Positions 42,441-52,184 of a stretch of DNA of 64,000 bases are shown here, in pieces; the stretch's first letter is position 1; every line of letters starts with the position of its first letter. The notes below the pieces were generated by a model. The model saw only the letters and a program-made list of their open reading frames with translations, did not search any database and was not told where the DNA came from. A program made the position numbers and the translations under genes. Location: contig NZ_AP024109.1 in the NCBI RefSeq assembly GCF_016591715.1, positions 1,736,001 to 1,800,000 on the forward strand, written 5' to 3'. The DNA is from Mesorhizobium sp. J8 (lineage in GTDB: Bacteria > Pseudomonadota > Alphaproteobacteria > Rhizobiales > Rhizobiaceae).

Positions 42441-43458
42441 AACCCAATCGCTCCGTGCCGTGCTGGTCCTGACTATGTCGGCCGCGGTTCTTTCCGCCTG
42501 CGCTTCGAAGCCGGTGCCGCCGCCGCAGATTTTCTATGACGCGGCTGACTTCAAAGCGGCGGCGATCGAGAAGGCGCCGGATAAGCCGGTCAAGGTCGTC
42601 GAGGTGCCAAAGCCCCTGCCGCTGCCCGGCCAGTTGCAGCCTGCGCCCGGCAAGGCCGTCGAAGATAAGAGCTCCCCTGAAGATCGGGTCGCTGATGCCA
42701 ATAGAGCGGCGACGCAGCAGCCCACCAAGTTTGGCTACGTCAACGCGGTGCAGGTCTACCCCTTTGCCGATGGCGCGCTCTACCAGCTTTATGCCGCGCC
42801 GGAACGCGTCAGCGATATCGCCCTGCAGCCAGGCGAGAAGCTGACTTCGGTGTCGGCCGGCGACACCGTGCGCTGGGTGATTGGCGATACGACCAGCGGC
42901 TCTGGTGACGATCAGCGCATCCATGTGCTGGTAAAACCCTTCGCGTCGTGGCTTACCACCAATCTGGTGATCACGACGGATCGGCGAAGCTACCATCTGC
43001 AGCTTCAAAGCACGGAGAAGACCGCGATGGCGGCGATCTCCTGGACCTACAGCGAGGATCAGATCATCGCGCTGCTGCGCCGCAACGCTCAGGCCGAGGC
43101 GGTGACGCCGGTGGCATCGAACGTAGCCCTCGAAAACATTCGCTTCCGCTATTCGATCAGCGGCGACACACCGCCCTGGAGGCCGACGCGCGCCTTCGAC
43201 GACGGCAGCAAGGTCTATATCGAATTCCCGCGTCGTATCGATCAGGGCGAGGCGCCCCCGCTCTTCATCATCGGTGCCGACGGCGACAACCAGCTCGTCA
43301 ACTACCGCATGCACGCCAACTACTACATCGTCGACCGCCTATTCGCCGCCGCCGAGCTCCGCCTCGGCGCCAAGCAGCAGCAAGTGGTGCGCATCACCAG
43401 GAGCGATGGCCGGCAACCGCCGCGGCGGGTTTCGCTGTTTTCGCGGTTCAGCAGGTGA
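42430..43458 (+). CDS. trbG: TrbG, VirB9-like protein
   Basis: 342 residues from the ATG at 42430. The signal peptide ends in a lipobox-like AAVLSAC, so it may be lipid-modified. The VirB9 domain includes VNAVQVYPFADGALYQLYAAP, given here in parts VNAVQVYPFADG and LYQLYAAPERVSDI, then WVIGDT and the DGSKVYIEFPRR motif. It is an outer-membrane-complex component with TrbI. It is part of the trb operon, 10 bases before trbI. Confidence 0.93.
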   Translation: MTNRTQSLRAVLVLTMSAAVLSACASKPVPPPQIFYDAADFKAAAIEKAPDKPVKVVEVPKPLPLPGQLQPAPGKAVEDKSSPEDRVADANRAATQQPTKFGYVNAVQVYPFADGALYQLYAAPERVSDIALQPGEKLTSVSAGDTVRWVIGDTTSGSGDDQRIHVLVKPFASWLTTNLVITTDRRSYHLQLQSTEKTAMAAISWTYSEDQIIALLRRNAQAEAVTPVASNVALENIRFRYSISGDTPPWRPTRAFDDGSKVYIEFPRRIDQGEAPPLFIIGADGDNQLVNYRMHANYYIVDRLFAAAELRLGAKQQQVVRITRSDGRQPPRRVSLFSRFSR

Positions 43459-43468
43459 GGGGAGGCTC

Positions 43469-44686
43469 ATGATCGACACCTCTCATCCTAATACTTCGCC
43501 GAAACTTGATCCTGAGCAGCTGCAACTGCGGGCCTCGCCCCGTCGCGCTGTGCGCTTTAGGCGCGGCATAATCGTCGCGATCGCGGCTGTTGGCTCCGGC
43601 ATCATTCTCGGTGTCACCATGATGGCGCTGCAAGGACCGGCGCTGCGTCTGAAGCAGCAGGCCGAAGAGCTTTACAACTCCGACCGCAAGCCAATGGCCG
43701 AGGGGCTCGAGGCGCTGCCCAAAGACTATTCCGGGATCAAACCGAAGATCCCTGTCCTTGGGCCGCCGCTGCCCGGCGATCTTGGCCGTCCGATCCTCGA
43801 GCACCAGCGACAGCTTGGCATCGCGCCCGGCCAGGAGGTATCCGCCGAAGAGCAGCGGCTTGCCCAGCAGGCGATTGAGGCGCGCGAGTCGCAAGTCCTA
43901 TTCCGGATCGAAAACCGGCTCGGGGAAACAGCTGCTACCGACAATGGGCAAGAAGCGCGTCCGCCATTCGATGGAACGCCGCCGCAATCCGATGCCGCAC
44001 GCGCGCCGGCGTCCGTAGCGCCGGCCGAAGGCGATCAGAACAACCAACAGCGCAAACTCGACTTTGTCAGCCAGCGAAGGACAAGCGGGATCTACAATCC
44101 ACATGCGCTACAAACGCCAGCTTCGCCTTATCAGCTGATGGCCGGCAGCCTGATCGCCGCAAGTCTTATCACCGGCATAAATTCCGACTTGCCGGGTCTG
44201 GTTGTCGCCCAGGTCACAGAGAATGTGCATGACACGGTAACCGGGAGCATCTTGCTCATCCCACAGGGCTCTCGTCTGATTGGCACCTATGACAGCGTTG
44301 TGGCCTTCGGACAAAGGCGCGCACTACTGGTCTGGCAACGCATTGTCATGCCCGACGGTTCGTCAATCGAAATCGACAATCTGCCCGCGACGGACACTGC
44401 CAGTTATGCAGGTCTTGAGGACAAGGTGGATTTCCACACCTGGCAGTTGATCAAGGGCGTCGCGCTGGCCACGTTGCTGGGCGTCGGCACCGAGCTGAGC
44501 TTCGGGGAAAACGAAACCGATCTGGTCAAGGCTATCCGGGAATCCACTCAGCAGAACGTCAGCCGAGCCGGCCAACGCATGACAGAGAAGAACTTGAATA
44601 TTCAGCCCACCATCACCATCCGTCCCGGCTGGCCGCTTCGCGTGATCGTGCACAAGGATATCATGCTGCGGCCGTATCAGGGCTGA
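43469..44686 (+). CDS. trbI: TrbI, VirB10-like protein
   Basis: 405 residues from the ATG at 43469 preceded by GGGGAGG. It has one N-terminal membrane segment (IIVAIAAVGSGIILGVTMM), then a Pro-rich linker, then the VirB10 beta-barrel domain with SPYQLMAGSLIAASLITGI, LLIPQGSRLIGTYDS and the C-terminal GWPLRVIVHKDI. It links the inner and outer membranes and transmits ATP energy. Full length. Confidence 0.95.
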   Translation: MIDTSHPNTSPKLDPEQLQLRASPRRAVRFRRGIIVAIAAVGSGIILGVTMMALQGPALRLKQQAEELYNSDRKPMAEGLEALPKDYSGIKPKIPVLGPPLPGDLGRPILEHQRQLGIAPGQEVSAEEQRLAQQAIEARESQVLFRIENRLGETAATDNGQEARPPFDGTPPQSDAARAPASVAPAEGDQNNQQRKLDFVSQRRTSGIYNPHALQTPASPYQLMAGSLIAASLITGINSDLPGLVVAQVTENVHDTVTGSILLIPQGSRLIGTYDSVVAFGQRRALLVWQRIVMPDGSSIEIDNLPATDTASYAGLEDKVDFHTWQLIKGVALATLLGVGTELSFGENETDLVKAIRESTQQNVSRAGQRMTEKNLNIQPTITIRPGWPLRVIVHKDIMLRPYQG

Positions 44687-44700
44687 ATCGGAGTAGCGTC

Positions 44701-44955
44701 ATGGCAAACCTGAAATTAGGGAAGCTTCCCGACCGGACGCCTTCCAAGATTACAATCACTGTCAACGCAGAGCTAAGCCAAGCGCTCCAGGACTACGCGG
44801 CGCTTTACCGTGAAACTTATGGCGAGACGGAAACAGTGGCTGAGCTCATCCCATTCATGCTGATGGAATTCCTGGAGAGCGACCGGACGTTTGCGAAGGC
44901 CAGGAAAGGAGGTTGGAAGAGCGAAACGCCCACCGCGGGTCTAAGTAAGTCGTGA
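44701..44955 (+). CDS. DUF2274 domain protein
   Basis: 84 residues, GGAGTAGCGTC before the ATG. It matches the small DUF2274 family, which follows trbI in many proteobacterial conjugative elements: KLGKLPDRTPSKITITV, then AELSQALQDYAALYRETYG and LIPFMLMEFLESDRTF. It is a helical cytoplasmic protein, possibly a DNA-binding or antitoxin-like regulator. It is the last recognisable gene of the transfer operon. Confidence 0.88.
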   Translation: MANLKLGKLPDRTPSKITITVNAELSQALQDYAALYRETYGETETVAELIPFMLMEFLESDRTFAKARKGGWKSETPTAGLSKS

Positions 44956-45486
44956 CCATGAGACGAATAACGTGGATCAAACGCGCCTCGGAAATTAACC
45001 GGCCAGGAGACCAATTTCCGTGTCGCCGGCGGGCGGCAATGGTCAGCATCATTCCCGATGCGAACTCCACCGGCGTCAGCCGGTACGATGCCACCGCCCG
45101 ACAAGATCATGTGGACATGCGGACGGTGCGTCGTGTCTGACCTTTCGGGATACGCGCCGATTGAGCCGCTGCTCGATATTACTGGCGCCCATCCCGCGCA
45201 GTGGGTTTGTTCTTCGGCCCCAAAGCGGCAGCTTACCGAACAACCAAGGCGCGTGATCGCAGACGAGAGGGATACTGTGATCGTCCCTTGCCCTCCAGCG
45301 ATCCGAACTGCTCAGCGCCCGCGCAACGCCGTTGCGCAAATAGCTCCATCCCGATAAGGCCGCCTATTCACAACTTGTTAGGCAACAACTAACGAATCCC
45401 CTAGGTTTGTCGTCTGCTTGTCATGGCTTCACCTTCTCAGGAGTTGGGGCCTCCCATGAACCAGCGCGTTAGACAGAATGGATCCC
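44956..45486. other. Interval after the transfer operon
   Basis: 531 bases without a supported gene. A GGAAATT / AATTTCC pair at 44990-45019 could form a hairpin with a 16-base loop, but there is no T-run. Short open frames here have no recognisable features. Base composition begins to fall towards the right. Confidence 0.4.
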
Positions 45487-46425
45487 TTATTTACTGTCGC
45501 TTGCAGGGAGACGATTAAGCAGTGCGAACAGTGAAAGTTCGGTACGCGGATCAAATTCGAAATTCGTCACGGGATGAATTTCCCACGCGGACCCTGGTTT
45601 CAGTTCCTCGGGTCCGACCGGCCCAGTGCCGGAACTAAGATCCACGGGATGATCGCTGTCGTAAAATGCTGACCCCGTTACTCTTACTAGGACGGGCGTT
45701 ACAAAAAACAGATATCTCCCCGATCCGGGTACTTCATTATGCCCAGAATAAAGTGGCCACTGCTGCTCGAAATACGCACGGGTGACCTTAAGTTTTTGCT
45801 CACTTTGGCCCAGTCGCGGGACGCCGCTGATTTCGACGGTTAGACGGCATTCCGGCTTAATGCACCCGCTATCCTGAAGGATGAAATGGTAATCGTTGTC
45901 ATCCTCCTTCTTCGCTGCGACGAGATATGCAGCGACCGTTACATTCCGGTTTTCAGCGTCCACCCGAACTTGATCGCATTTCTTGGAGATCAATCCGGCC
46001 TGCATCTCAGCGTCGGTTGGATGCGAAGCCTGATATGACTTAACTGTAAGATTGTCCTCTTCAATTGGCGCCTCCGCGATGCGCGTCTTGGCAACCTCCC
46101 TACTCGTTCCGTGAAAGGTTTCGCCGTCGTTGTCGCGTGGCACCGGCGTGCATGCAGCAGGCAGAACCGCTTCAAGACCAAATGCACCATTTTCCTCTTC
46201 GTCCGCCCAATCGCTACGCACTATAGTTGTAACGGTCCGGCCATTGGGAGCCACATGTTCTTGCCGGTCTGACCCAGCCTCAGCGTCAAGTTGAAGAGCG
46301 TCTAACACTTTCGGCGCTGTTGTGATCTTCAGCACTTCGCGCCCGGCGCAAAAAACAACTGCAGGAGTGCTCGTGATCATTACGCCGAGAATTATGAGAA
46401 TCCAGGCCGAACGAATGGATCTCAC
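45487..46425 (-). CDS. Secreted protein of unknown function (gene 3 of minus-strand trio)
   Basis: 312 residues. It has a clear Sec signal peptide (SAWILIILGVMITSTPAVVF, cleavage about residue 27). The mature protein is acidic and has four or five cysteines that may form disulfides, including C-I-K-P-E-C in the middle. I recognise no domain. It lies downstream of two other exported proteins on the same strand with a 166-base gap. It stays annotated as unknown. Confidence 0.65.
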   Translation of the reverse strand: MRSIRSAWILIILGVMITSTPAVVFCAGREVLKITTAPKVLDALQLDAEAGSDRQEHVAPNGRTVTTIVRSDWADEEENGAFGLEAVLPAACTPVPRDNDGETFHGTSREVAKTRIAEAPIEEDNLTVKSYQASHPTDAEMQAGLISKKCDQVRVDAENRNVTVAAYLVAAKKEDDNDYHFILQDSGCIKPECRLTVEISGVPRLGQSEQKLKVTRAYFEQQWPLYSGHNEVPGSGRYLFFVTPVLVRVTGSAFYDSDHPVDLSSGTGPVGPEELKPGSAWEIHPVTNFEFDPRTELSLFALLNRLPASDSK

Positions 46426-46591
46426 GCTCTCCTCCTGAATGCCACGCGGTGCCCTTGCTTCATGTTTGCGGCCGCGAAACTAACTGTTGAGCAGCCGATA
46501 TGCAGATCGGCTTTGACGCGCGCAAAGTGAACTACAGAGCCTTTATCTCGAATATCACGATCGGACGGCCCGGGGCTCGTACCCGGCAACC

Positions 46592-48091
46592 TCAGAGCAC
46601 ATCGCAATCAACCGCGAGAAGTTGAGGTATGTCTGGGCCATCGTATATTGTGAGGGAAGCGTCGTTGCTGTCCCATTTGATGTGGGTTTCCTCTTTATAA
46701 TAACCACCAACTCCTACTACAAACGGACCTATGAAAAATCCTGCGGCACCACGAGTCTGTTCATAGAAATAATGATAGTCACTCTGTTGAAACCTCACTG
46801 TCACTCTAGGCTTATAGGCCACTATGTATCGAGCGGCCCGGAAGTTAAGGACGCCGTCAGGTCCAAAAATACCGGTCGTTTTGGAAAGCCTTTCCATCTG
46901 AGAGCCTGATGCAAATGGTCCTTGCCGATAATTTTTCAAGGCTATTGGATTAAACCAGTCTCCAGGCGAGAATTCGAACATCGCTACTTGGGCATCGAAC
47001 CCAAGGAAATATGCCTCATGAGTGGTGTCAATGTGTATTGTGATGCGTTGGCCACCCGCTATAATGCCAAAGAATCCAAATCCAATTCCAACAGCGCCAG
47101 CAATCTCCGTTTTGCTATAGTCGTACGTATCTGATTTAGCTGTAATCTCAAAAGTTGTATTTGCCAGTTTGTTGGCCTTCGCATCCCGCAGCCAATCTGG
47201 AAAACTGGCATTTATCTCATATGGGTATATTTCTTTCATCTGATCAGGCAAGGCATCCGACGCTTTCGGCGTCTTGATCCTTTTCTTTGCGAAGGCGTTA
47301 AACCTCAATAGAATATCTTTAATTAACGTTTCTTGGCCAGCATAAGCCTTCTGAAGCCAATAATAGGCCTGAGCGTAACTGGTATTTATTACTCCTGTGT
47401 CAGCGTCCAACGCCGCATTGGCGTACTTGGCGTACCACTCATCCATGGTGAGCCATTTGCTGGGATTATTTGGAAAGTGCCTTTTCTGCCAAGCGTCGTA
47501 GACGTCCCAGCGGTTTGAATACCTTTGCAGCAATTTGAAGTGCGCCTGCTGGGCCGAATCTGCCGCTTCTAGCGCATCTCGCGCCTTTTTGGCTGCACCT
47601 TCGTCAACGACGGGCGCCGCTATATCTCGTATAAAGGCCGAATACGAATCGGCAAAGCTCGCGGCCGACGGTCGGCGGGAGACGCCAATTAGCGGCATAT
47701 CGTTTCCAGCTGCATACAAGTAGTAGTCGGAATAATCTGGATCATCCCACCGGACGGGCTCCGGGATCGTCACTAGTTGAAGGTTCGCCCATTTTTCACT
47801 TCCTGTGAATTTTGCCCGTATGGCTTCGGCGTAAACCTGCCAGGATCGATCGATTAGCTCGCCAGAGCCTGGCAAATCCAGCAATGGAGATATCGATAGG
47901 GAGCGTTGTTGTTCAACATCGGCGTTTAAGATCGCTTGCAAGCGAGCGTTTTGCAGATCGATGCTGTCTTTAAACGCCTTCACAGTTTGATCATCAGCTG
48001 ACGAAGTTTGCGCGTCACTTACATGAGACAAAAAGGGCAGTGCGGCAGCGCCACCTGCGAGGCCCAATACCTGTCTACGCGGAAGTTTCAT
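46592..48091 (-). CDS. Tat-exported protein of unknown function
   Basis: 499 residues. The N-terminus KLPRRQVLGLAGGAAALPFL is a twin-arginine signal, with cleavage near DAQ at about residue 28. The mature protein begins with helical, charged sequence (AFKDSIDLQNARLQAILN). It ends in a beta-rich, Tyr/Phe-rich region with glycine repeats (GAVGIGFGFFGIIAGG and GFFIGPFVVGVGGYYKEE) that could be a membrane-inserting or barrel-like part. The codon use is visibly AT-richer than that of the trb genes. No family recognised. It may be a cofactor-binding or effector-like secreted protein; this is not supported further. Confidence 0.7.
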   Translation of the reverse strand: MKLPRRQVLGLAGGAAALPFLSHVSDAQTSSADDQTVKAFKDSIDLQNARLQAILNADVEQQRSLSISPLLDLPGSGELIDRSWQVYAEAIRAKFTGSEKWANLQLVTIPEPVRWDDPDYSDYYLYAAGNDMPLIGVSRRPSAASFADSYSAFIRDIAAPVVDEGAAKKARDALEAADSAQQAHFKLLQRYSNRWDVYDAWQKRHFPNNPSKWLTMDEWYAKYANAALDADTGVINTSYAQAYYWLQKAYAGQETLIKDILLRFNAFAKKRIKTPKASDALPDQMKEIYPYEINASFPDWLRDAKANKLANTTFEITAKSDTYDYSKTEIAGAVGIGFGFFGIIAGGQRITIHIDTTHEAYFLGFDAQVAMFEFSPGDWFNPIALKNYRQGPFASGSQMERLSKTTGIFGPDGVLNFRAARYIVAYKPRVTVRFQQSDYHYFYEQTRGAAGFFIGPFVVGVGGYYKEETHIKWDSNDASLTIYDGPDIPQLLAVDCDVL

Positions 48092-48149
48092 CGTTAAGTC
48101 CTCGCTGGTGCGTTAAAGTTGTTGCAGTTCCGTGGCCAATTGACCGAGG

Positions 48150-49163
48150 TCACCGTAGGAGATCGCCAAGAAAAATGCATTCCCAATACATGCTGTCGAC
48201 CCATGCGTCGGGTCTTGCCACCCGTTCCCAAGTCCATTGGAAACGGTTGCCGGAGGGGCGTTCCGGTGCGGGGCACGTCGAGAGTACGGCCGCTCTCACG
48301 CCGGCTGTTGCTCCGACGTTCAAATACTGGAAAAAGGGATTATCGTTGGTTCTAGCGGTTAGAATGGCCGCAGCCTGGTTTACTTTGCTAGGATCAACCC
48401 CAAGTTTTCTCGCTAAAAGAATGTCCACTCCAACGAGATGTTGTGGATACCCCGGGTCGTTTACCGCTGCCGCTCCCAATAGAAAATCACCAAGAGGTCG
48501 CAAAATATCGGTAGGAAGCCCCAATTCTCGCATCGTTCGTCGGCAAAGAGAGCCATCGACGCCTATTGTCTGTGCTACCGCCTCAAGCCGAACACAGTCG
48601 GCCGGGCGAAGTGTGCAGCGCTTGTCGACGTCGTCAGAGCAGAAACGGAGCCAGCCATACTGGAAGCACTTGCCTCCGATTTTGGTGAGGCAGGGGCGAT
48701 GCGATTCGATCCAACTAAGCCAGTGCGAAAATCTCACTTTGTCACCGGTGCGAAGGACGTATAGAAGCACGCCCAATGATTGATCCGGGGAAAACGATAC
48801 GTCGTACCGTGTAGCCTCCATGCCGATGCGACGAGGTGAACGCCACCAACGCCCATCTGCACTTTGTGAAAGAGCAACGGCATCGCACCCTGCAGCTTCG
48901 CCCGCCGAGCACAGCAATCCGTTAAACAACGTCATGTCGCCGTCGTCGCAATCTTGTGGATGTCCCTTAACTTCCTTAGAAGGGAAAAGAATAGAGGAGC
49001 CCGCACACAAGAATGCGTTATTACGCCAGAATGTATCACGGGTAGCTAAGTCGTCTGCGAAGGTGGACGAAGAGCTAATTAAGCTTGAAGAAACAAGCGC
49101 CGCGCCACACAACATTAATGTTATGGCGGCGGAAAGGGTAAGACCAGGAAATCGCATTGCCAT
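48150..49163 (-). CDS. Cysteine-rich secreted protein of unknown function
   Basis: 337 residues from the ATG at 49163, which is preceded by GGGGATTGCT and followed by a signal peptide (LTLSAAITLMLCGAALVSSS). The frame is open 74 codons further upstream, but that part lacks the signal. The mature protein has many cysteines (near DCDDGD, LLCSAGEAAGCD, HRPC, GKCF, RFCSDDVDKRC, DCVRL and SLCR), suggesting disulfides. A RWWRSPRR segment and an FSPDQSLGVLLYVLRTGD segment are distinctive. I do not recognise the family. It leads the trio on the minus strand. Confidence 0.65.
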   Translation of the reverse strand: MAMRFPGLTLSAAITLMLCGAALVSSSLISSSSTFADDLATRDTFWRNNAFLCAGSSILFPSKEVKGHPQDCDDGDMTLFNGLLCSAGEAAGCDAVALSQSADGRWWRSPRRIGMEATRYDVSFSPDQSLGVLLYVLRTGDKVRFSHWLSWIESHRPCLTKIGGKCFQYGWLRFCSDDVDKRCTLRPADCVRLEAVAQTIGVDGSLCRRTMRELGLPTDILRPLGDFLLGAAAVNDPGYPQHLVGVDILLARKLGVDPSKVNQAAAILTARTNDNPFFQYLNVGATAGVRAAVLSTCPAPERPSGNRFQWTWERVARPDAWVDSMYWECIFLGDLLR

Positions 49164-50193
49164 AGCAATCCCCATTCCACCAGTGGAACGTGAGGGGGCG
49201 CAAATTTTAGCTCCGAGAAATATATCATTAATACTATCTCGTGAGTCAAGCGTGAATCTGGCTTGGACCCCAAGACTTGGGGGGCGAGGAGCTTTGGCCA
49301 TTGGCGATGAAATGACGATTCGGACATTGGTGGCCCCGGAGTCCAAGGCGGGGCGAACTCTGTCTGATCGCGGCCCTAAGGTCATTGTGGAAGCTGGAAA
49401 CCTGAGACTTCAGTGTCCGTGACGGGTATCACTGCGCTACTTGAGGCGCACGGCCCTTGGGTATCCGGAATGGGCTGGACCAGGCGACAAAGCTCCGTCC
49501 TGATACTACGTCAGATTAGCTTTTAGGAAACTCAGCCTCGCCCTCTTAGACGGATCCAATGTTTATGTTTGACGCGGGCTGTGGAAGCACCTCGTTGTCT
49601 GCCCTGCCGTGAGCGAGCAACCTCGGGTGAGTCCCACCTGCCCTGGTAGTTAGCAACCGCGTCTGCATCGAGCTTTCCGATGGGCGCCTGATGGTGCACG
49701 TTACGGTGCTGTTTCGGTCCTAGACTAAAACAGCAATCGGCCTCGCTCACTCCACTAGCACATTATGAGTGAAGTCCCAGATCGCACTTTACTTTGCCCA
49801 ACGCGCCACGCGAGATGTGATGTCGGTGCTTCGTTAAAAGGGCGCCGTTTGGATCCGTCCGGCTTATCGGCAATTTCGGCGCCAAAGGAAGGGCTTCCGA
49901 GGGTGGTCGTCTGAAACGATGTTGTCAAGAATGTGCATACGGCGACAGCGGCCACATTGTTCAACCCATTTCAACTGCTTGGCAGCCTGACGGTATTTAT
50001 GACGGCATGAAGCTGTAGGTACGTATAGGAATCACAACAGAATCAACGTCGTATGGATTGAGTTGATCATCGAGTGGGAATGATTTTGGCTCATCGCTGA
50101 TAAACCGTTTCGAGCGTCAGGCCTGGGATCGTCTGGACACATGGCCGCTGTTCCAGGAAGGGACCGGGCTCGGCAGGGTGCCTGCGCGGTCCG
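49164..50193. other. Gene-poor stretch at the boundary with host-type genes
   Basis: About 1 kb without a supported gene. Open frames at 49,532-49,750 and 49,755-49,964 (minus) lack ribosome sites and recognisable domains. The stretch separates the AT-richer trio from high-GC host-type genes, so the right end of the mobile element may lie here or before 45.5 kb. No tRNA or attachment-site repeat was recognised. Confidence 0.4.
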
Positions 50194-50520
50194 TCAGCTT
50201 CGTTCTCCGGAGCCTCGCATTTCCTCGATTTCTTCCGGCTCTTTGTCGTCCACTTCGGCGATCTCGTTGCGAGCCTTATCGTTCGCCTTGATCAGCTCAT
50301 CGAGTTTCGCCTGGAGGGCTTGAGTGTCGCGATGCTCGGCCCTTTGGATAAGCAGCGTCATTGCCCAGGTGATCAGCGTCGCGGCGCCGTGCCAGTCAAG
50401 CGTTTCCCGTTCAAGGACAAGCCAACAAACAGTGTAGCCGCCCAGAATCAAAAAGGCCGCTGGCCGGGACGTCAACGTGCCGACCTTGGTCAGTGTTTCT
50501 CGGAGCTGCAATGTCGCCAT
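50194..50520 (-). CDS. Low-affinity iron permease family protein
   Basis: 108 residues. It begins with a soluble leader, then two hydrophobic segments (RPAAFLILGGYTVCWLVL and HGAATLITWAMTLLIQ). The RAEHRDTQALQAKLDELI motif that follows is characteristic of bacterial proteins annotated as low-affinity iron permease (Fet4-like). It is shorter than eukaryotic Fet4, as bacterial members usually are. Transport activity in these short forms is not well proven. Monocistronic on the minus strand. Confidence 0.8.
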   Translation of the reverse strand: MATLQLRETLTKVGTLTSRPAAFLILGGYTVCWLVLERETLDWHGAATLITWAMTLLIQRAEHRDTQALQAKLDELIKANDKARNEIAEVDDKEPEEIEEMRGSGERS

Positions 50521-50614
50521 GCCTGCGAACGGCTGAGAGCAATGCGGGTTCCCGCCAGGCGGTTGGCGACGCGAGGTGCGATGCCTCCCTGCGCGCCGCC
50601 GAGCCAGGGTAGGC

Positions 50615-51148
50615 TTACTTGTTAAGTCCGTTGGCCATGTCCAGATGGTGCTGCAGATGCGGCAATGTCGTCCCTGCCCATGCCTTCAGATCGGCCTGTT
50701 CCCCACCCTCGCTGTAGCGCTTGAAGAGATCGACCGCATCCTTGTGCGCATCGACCTGATCGGAGTGGTACTGCTTGGTGAAGTCATTGCCCTGCAGCGC
50801 CTTCAGATCGTTGAGTGTCGACTGCTGCTTGTCGGTCATGGCCGTCGGAAGCGTGGCCTTCACCTTTCCGCTGGTCACGAGGCCCTTGAGATCGGCCGTG
50901 GTCTTCTCGTGGTCGGCAACCATCTGCTTGGCAAACGCCTTCGTCGCATCGTCGGACCGTTCGAGCGCCAGCTTGCTGGACTCGATCTCGAACATGTCGC
51001 TGGTGGCTGCTTCGGTAACGAAATCCTGCGTCGACGGGGCAACGCCCAGAACTGAATTCACGCCGGTCTTTTCCGTGGTCGAAGTCGATTGGGCCATGGC
51101 CGGCAATGCAAGCATAACCGCTGCGGCCGTCAGAGCGAACGTTTTCAT
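50615..51148 (-). CDS. DUF4142 periplasmic ferritin-like protein
   Basis: 177 residues from the ATG at 51148 with GGAGACA upstream; an earlier in-frame start lacks a signal. The signal peptide ends at PAMA-QS. The mature helical domain has the DUF4142 pattern: TQDFVTEAATSDMFEIESSK, then AKQMVADHEKTTADLKGLV and YHSDQVDAHKDAVDLFKRY. It is a four-helix-bundle exported protein, common and multi-copy in rhizobia and often linked to stress. Metal binding is unproven. Confidence 0.88.
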   Translation of the reverse strand: MKTFALTAAAVMLALPAMAQSTSTTEKTGVNSVLGVAPSTQDFVTEAATSDMFEIESSKLALERSDDATKAFAKQMVADHEKTTADLKGLVTSGKVKATLPTAMTDKQQSTLNDLKALQGNDFTKQYHSDQVDAHKDAVDLFKRYSEGGEQADLKAWAGTTLPHLQHHLDMANGLNK

Positions 51149-51479
51149 CGATTTGTCTCCGTTGTGGCTTCCCAACCGAAGACAAGCTGGTTTGTTCCCT
51201 GCACCAAACAGGCCTATAACCCCAGGGAATGTTCCACGTCTCCTGATCTACGCAGAACGCCGTCTCCGTGGTTGAGTGCTTCGGGAGCGTGGGTGTAGCG
51301 ATTTTGCGTCGCCCGCCGGTAAAGCTCGCCCGCGCTGAGCGATCTGCCATCGACCGGCTCCCTCAATCTCGCGGGATGTTCGGGCTCCAACCATCCATCG
51401 ATCCGCTCGTTCTTCGCGGTCTCGGATTAGCGGGAACGTCGGCGCCAGGGCCCGGTTATCTCGCTGCAAGGAGATGCCC
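51149..51479. other. Divergent intergenic region
   Basis: 331 bases between the DUF4142 gene (minus) and a small plus-strand gene. It must carry promoters in both directions. No operator was recognised. An AAGGAG ribosome site at 51467-51472 serves the plus-strand gene. Confidence 0.4.
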
Positions 51480-51803
51480 ATGAATGCGACGAAGGAATTC
51501 CTGCGCAGTTGGCTGGAGGAGAATGTCGGCAATTTGCCTGCCGACACCGAAATCAGCGTTCCGATGCTGGCGCAGCAGTTCGAGCAGGACGCCGACGCCG
51601 CCGGCTACGGCCGCGAAGTGCGGGAGCAGGAGGTCGGCAACATCGAAGACGCCATCCAACGCGCCCTTGATAGAACCGGGAAAGAGAATGGGGAGACGGC
51701 CCCGAATTCCGATGAGGAGAATTCGCTGGCACCGGTTATCGACGCCCTGGAGGATTCCGAGCCAGAGAATGAGACGCCGGACGAGGCCGAGCGTCTGCGG
51801 TGA
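51480..51803 (+). CDS. Small acidic hypothetical protein
   Basis: 107 residues from the ATG at 51480, favoured over 51474 by AAGGAG seven bases upstream. It begins with a KEFLRSWLEENVGNLPADTE helix and continues ISVPMLAQQFEQDADAAGY. The C-terminal half is acidic and probably disordered. The N-terminal part is somewhat like DUF768 proteins of mesorhizobia, but I am not confident of this. Function unknown. Confidence 0.65.
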   Translation: MNATKEFLRSWLEENVGNLPADTEISVPMLAQQFEQDADAAGYGREVREQEVGNIEDAIQRALDRTGKENGETAPNSDEENSLAPVIDALEDSEPENETPDEAERLR

Positions 51804-51889
51804 GGGTCAGCCGCACGGAACAAAGGCTGACGCCAAAGGTTTGGCTCCCGATTCATCCACGGCAGCCATGCGATCGAACAGAGGATACG

Positions 51890-52126
51890 ATGACAAAGTC
51901 CCCCGGAAAGAGTGATCCTGCCGCGTCCGGATCAAGCGGTCAGGCGAAGCGGCAAACAGAGACATTGCCGGACCAGGACCCCGCGGAAGGATCGCGCAAG
52001 ACGGTGGATCGCGAGTTGAATCGGCAAAAGCGCTCGCCTGATGCCGAAGATCGAAAGTGCGGGCGACAGGCGTTGCGCGATCAGGTCGAGGAAGAGACGG
52101 AACTGCCTCAGAAAGGATCGGCCTGA
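51890..52126 (+). CDS. Small hydrophilic hypothetical protein
   Basis: 78 residues from the ATG at 51890 with GAGG upstream. It is composed almost wholly of Ser, Gly, Lys, Arg, Asp, Glu and Gln and is predicted disordered (SPGKSDPAASGSSGQAKRQ at the start, then RELNRQKRSPDAEDRK). This resembles small stress-related hydrophilic proteins. No family recognised. It lies between the acidic protein and the hydrolase gene on the same strand. Confidence 0.55.
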   Translation: MTKSPGKSDPAASGSSGQAKRQTETLPDQDPAEGSRKTVDRELNRQKRSPDAEDRKCGRQALRDQVEEETELPQKGSA

Positions 52127-52184
52127 TAGCGAGCCGCGCTGCCACCGCTGGAAATGCCGCCTGTTTCCATCACCGCTCCTTACC

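Noticed and set aside
49532..49964. Two small minus-strand frames
   Set aside because: No recognisable features and no coupling to neighbours. They could be remnants but cannot be supported.
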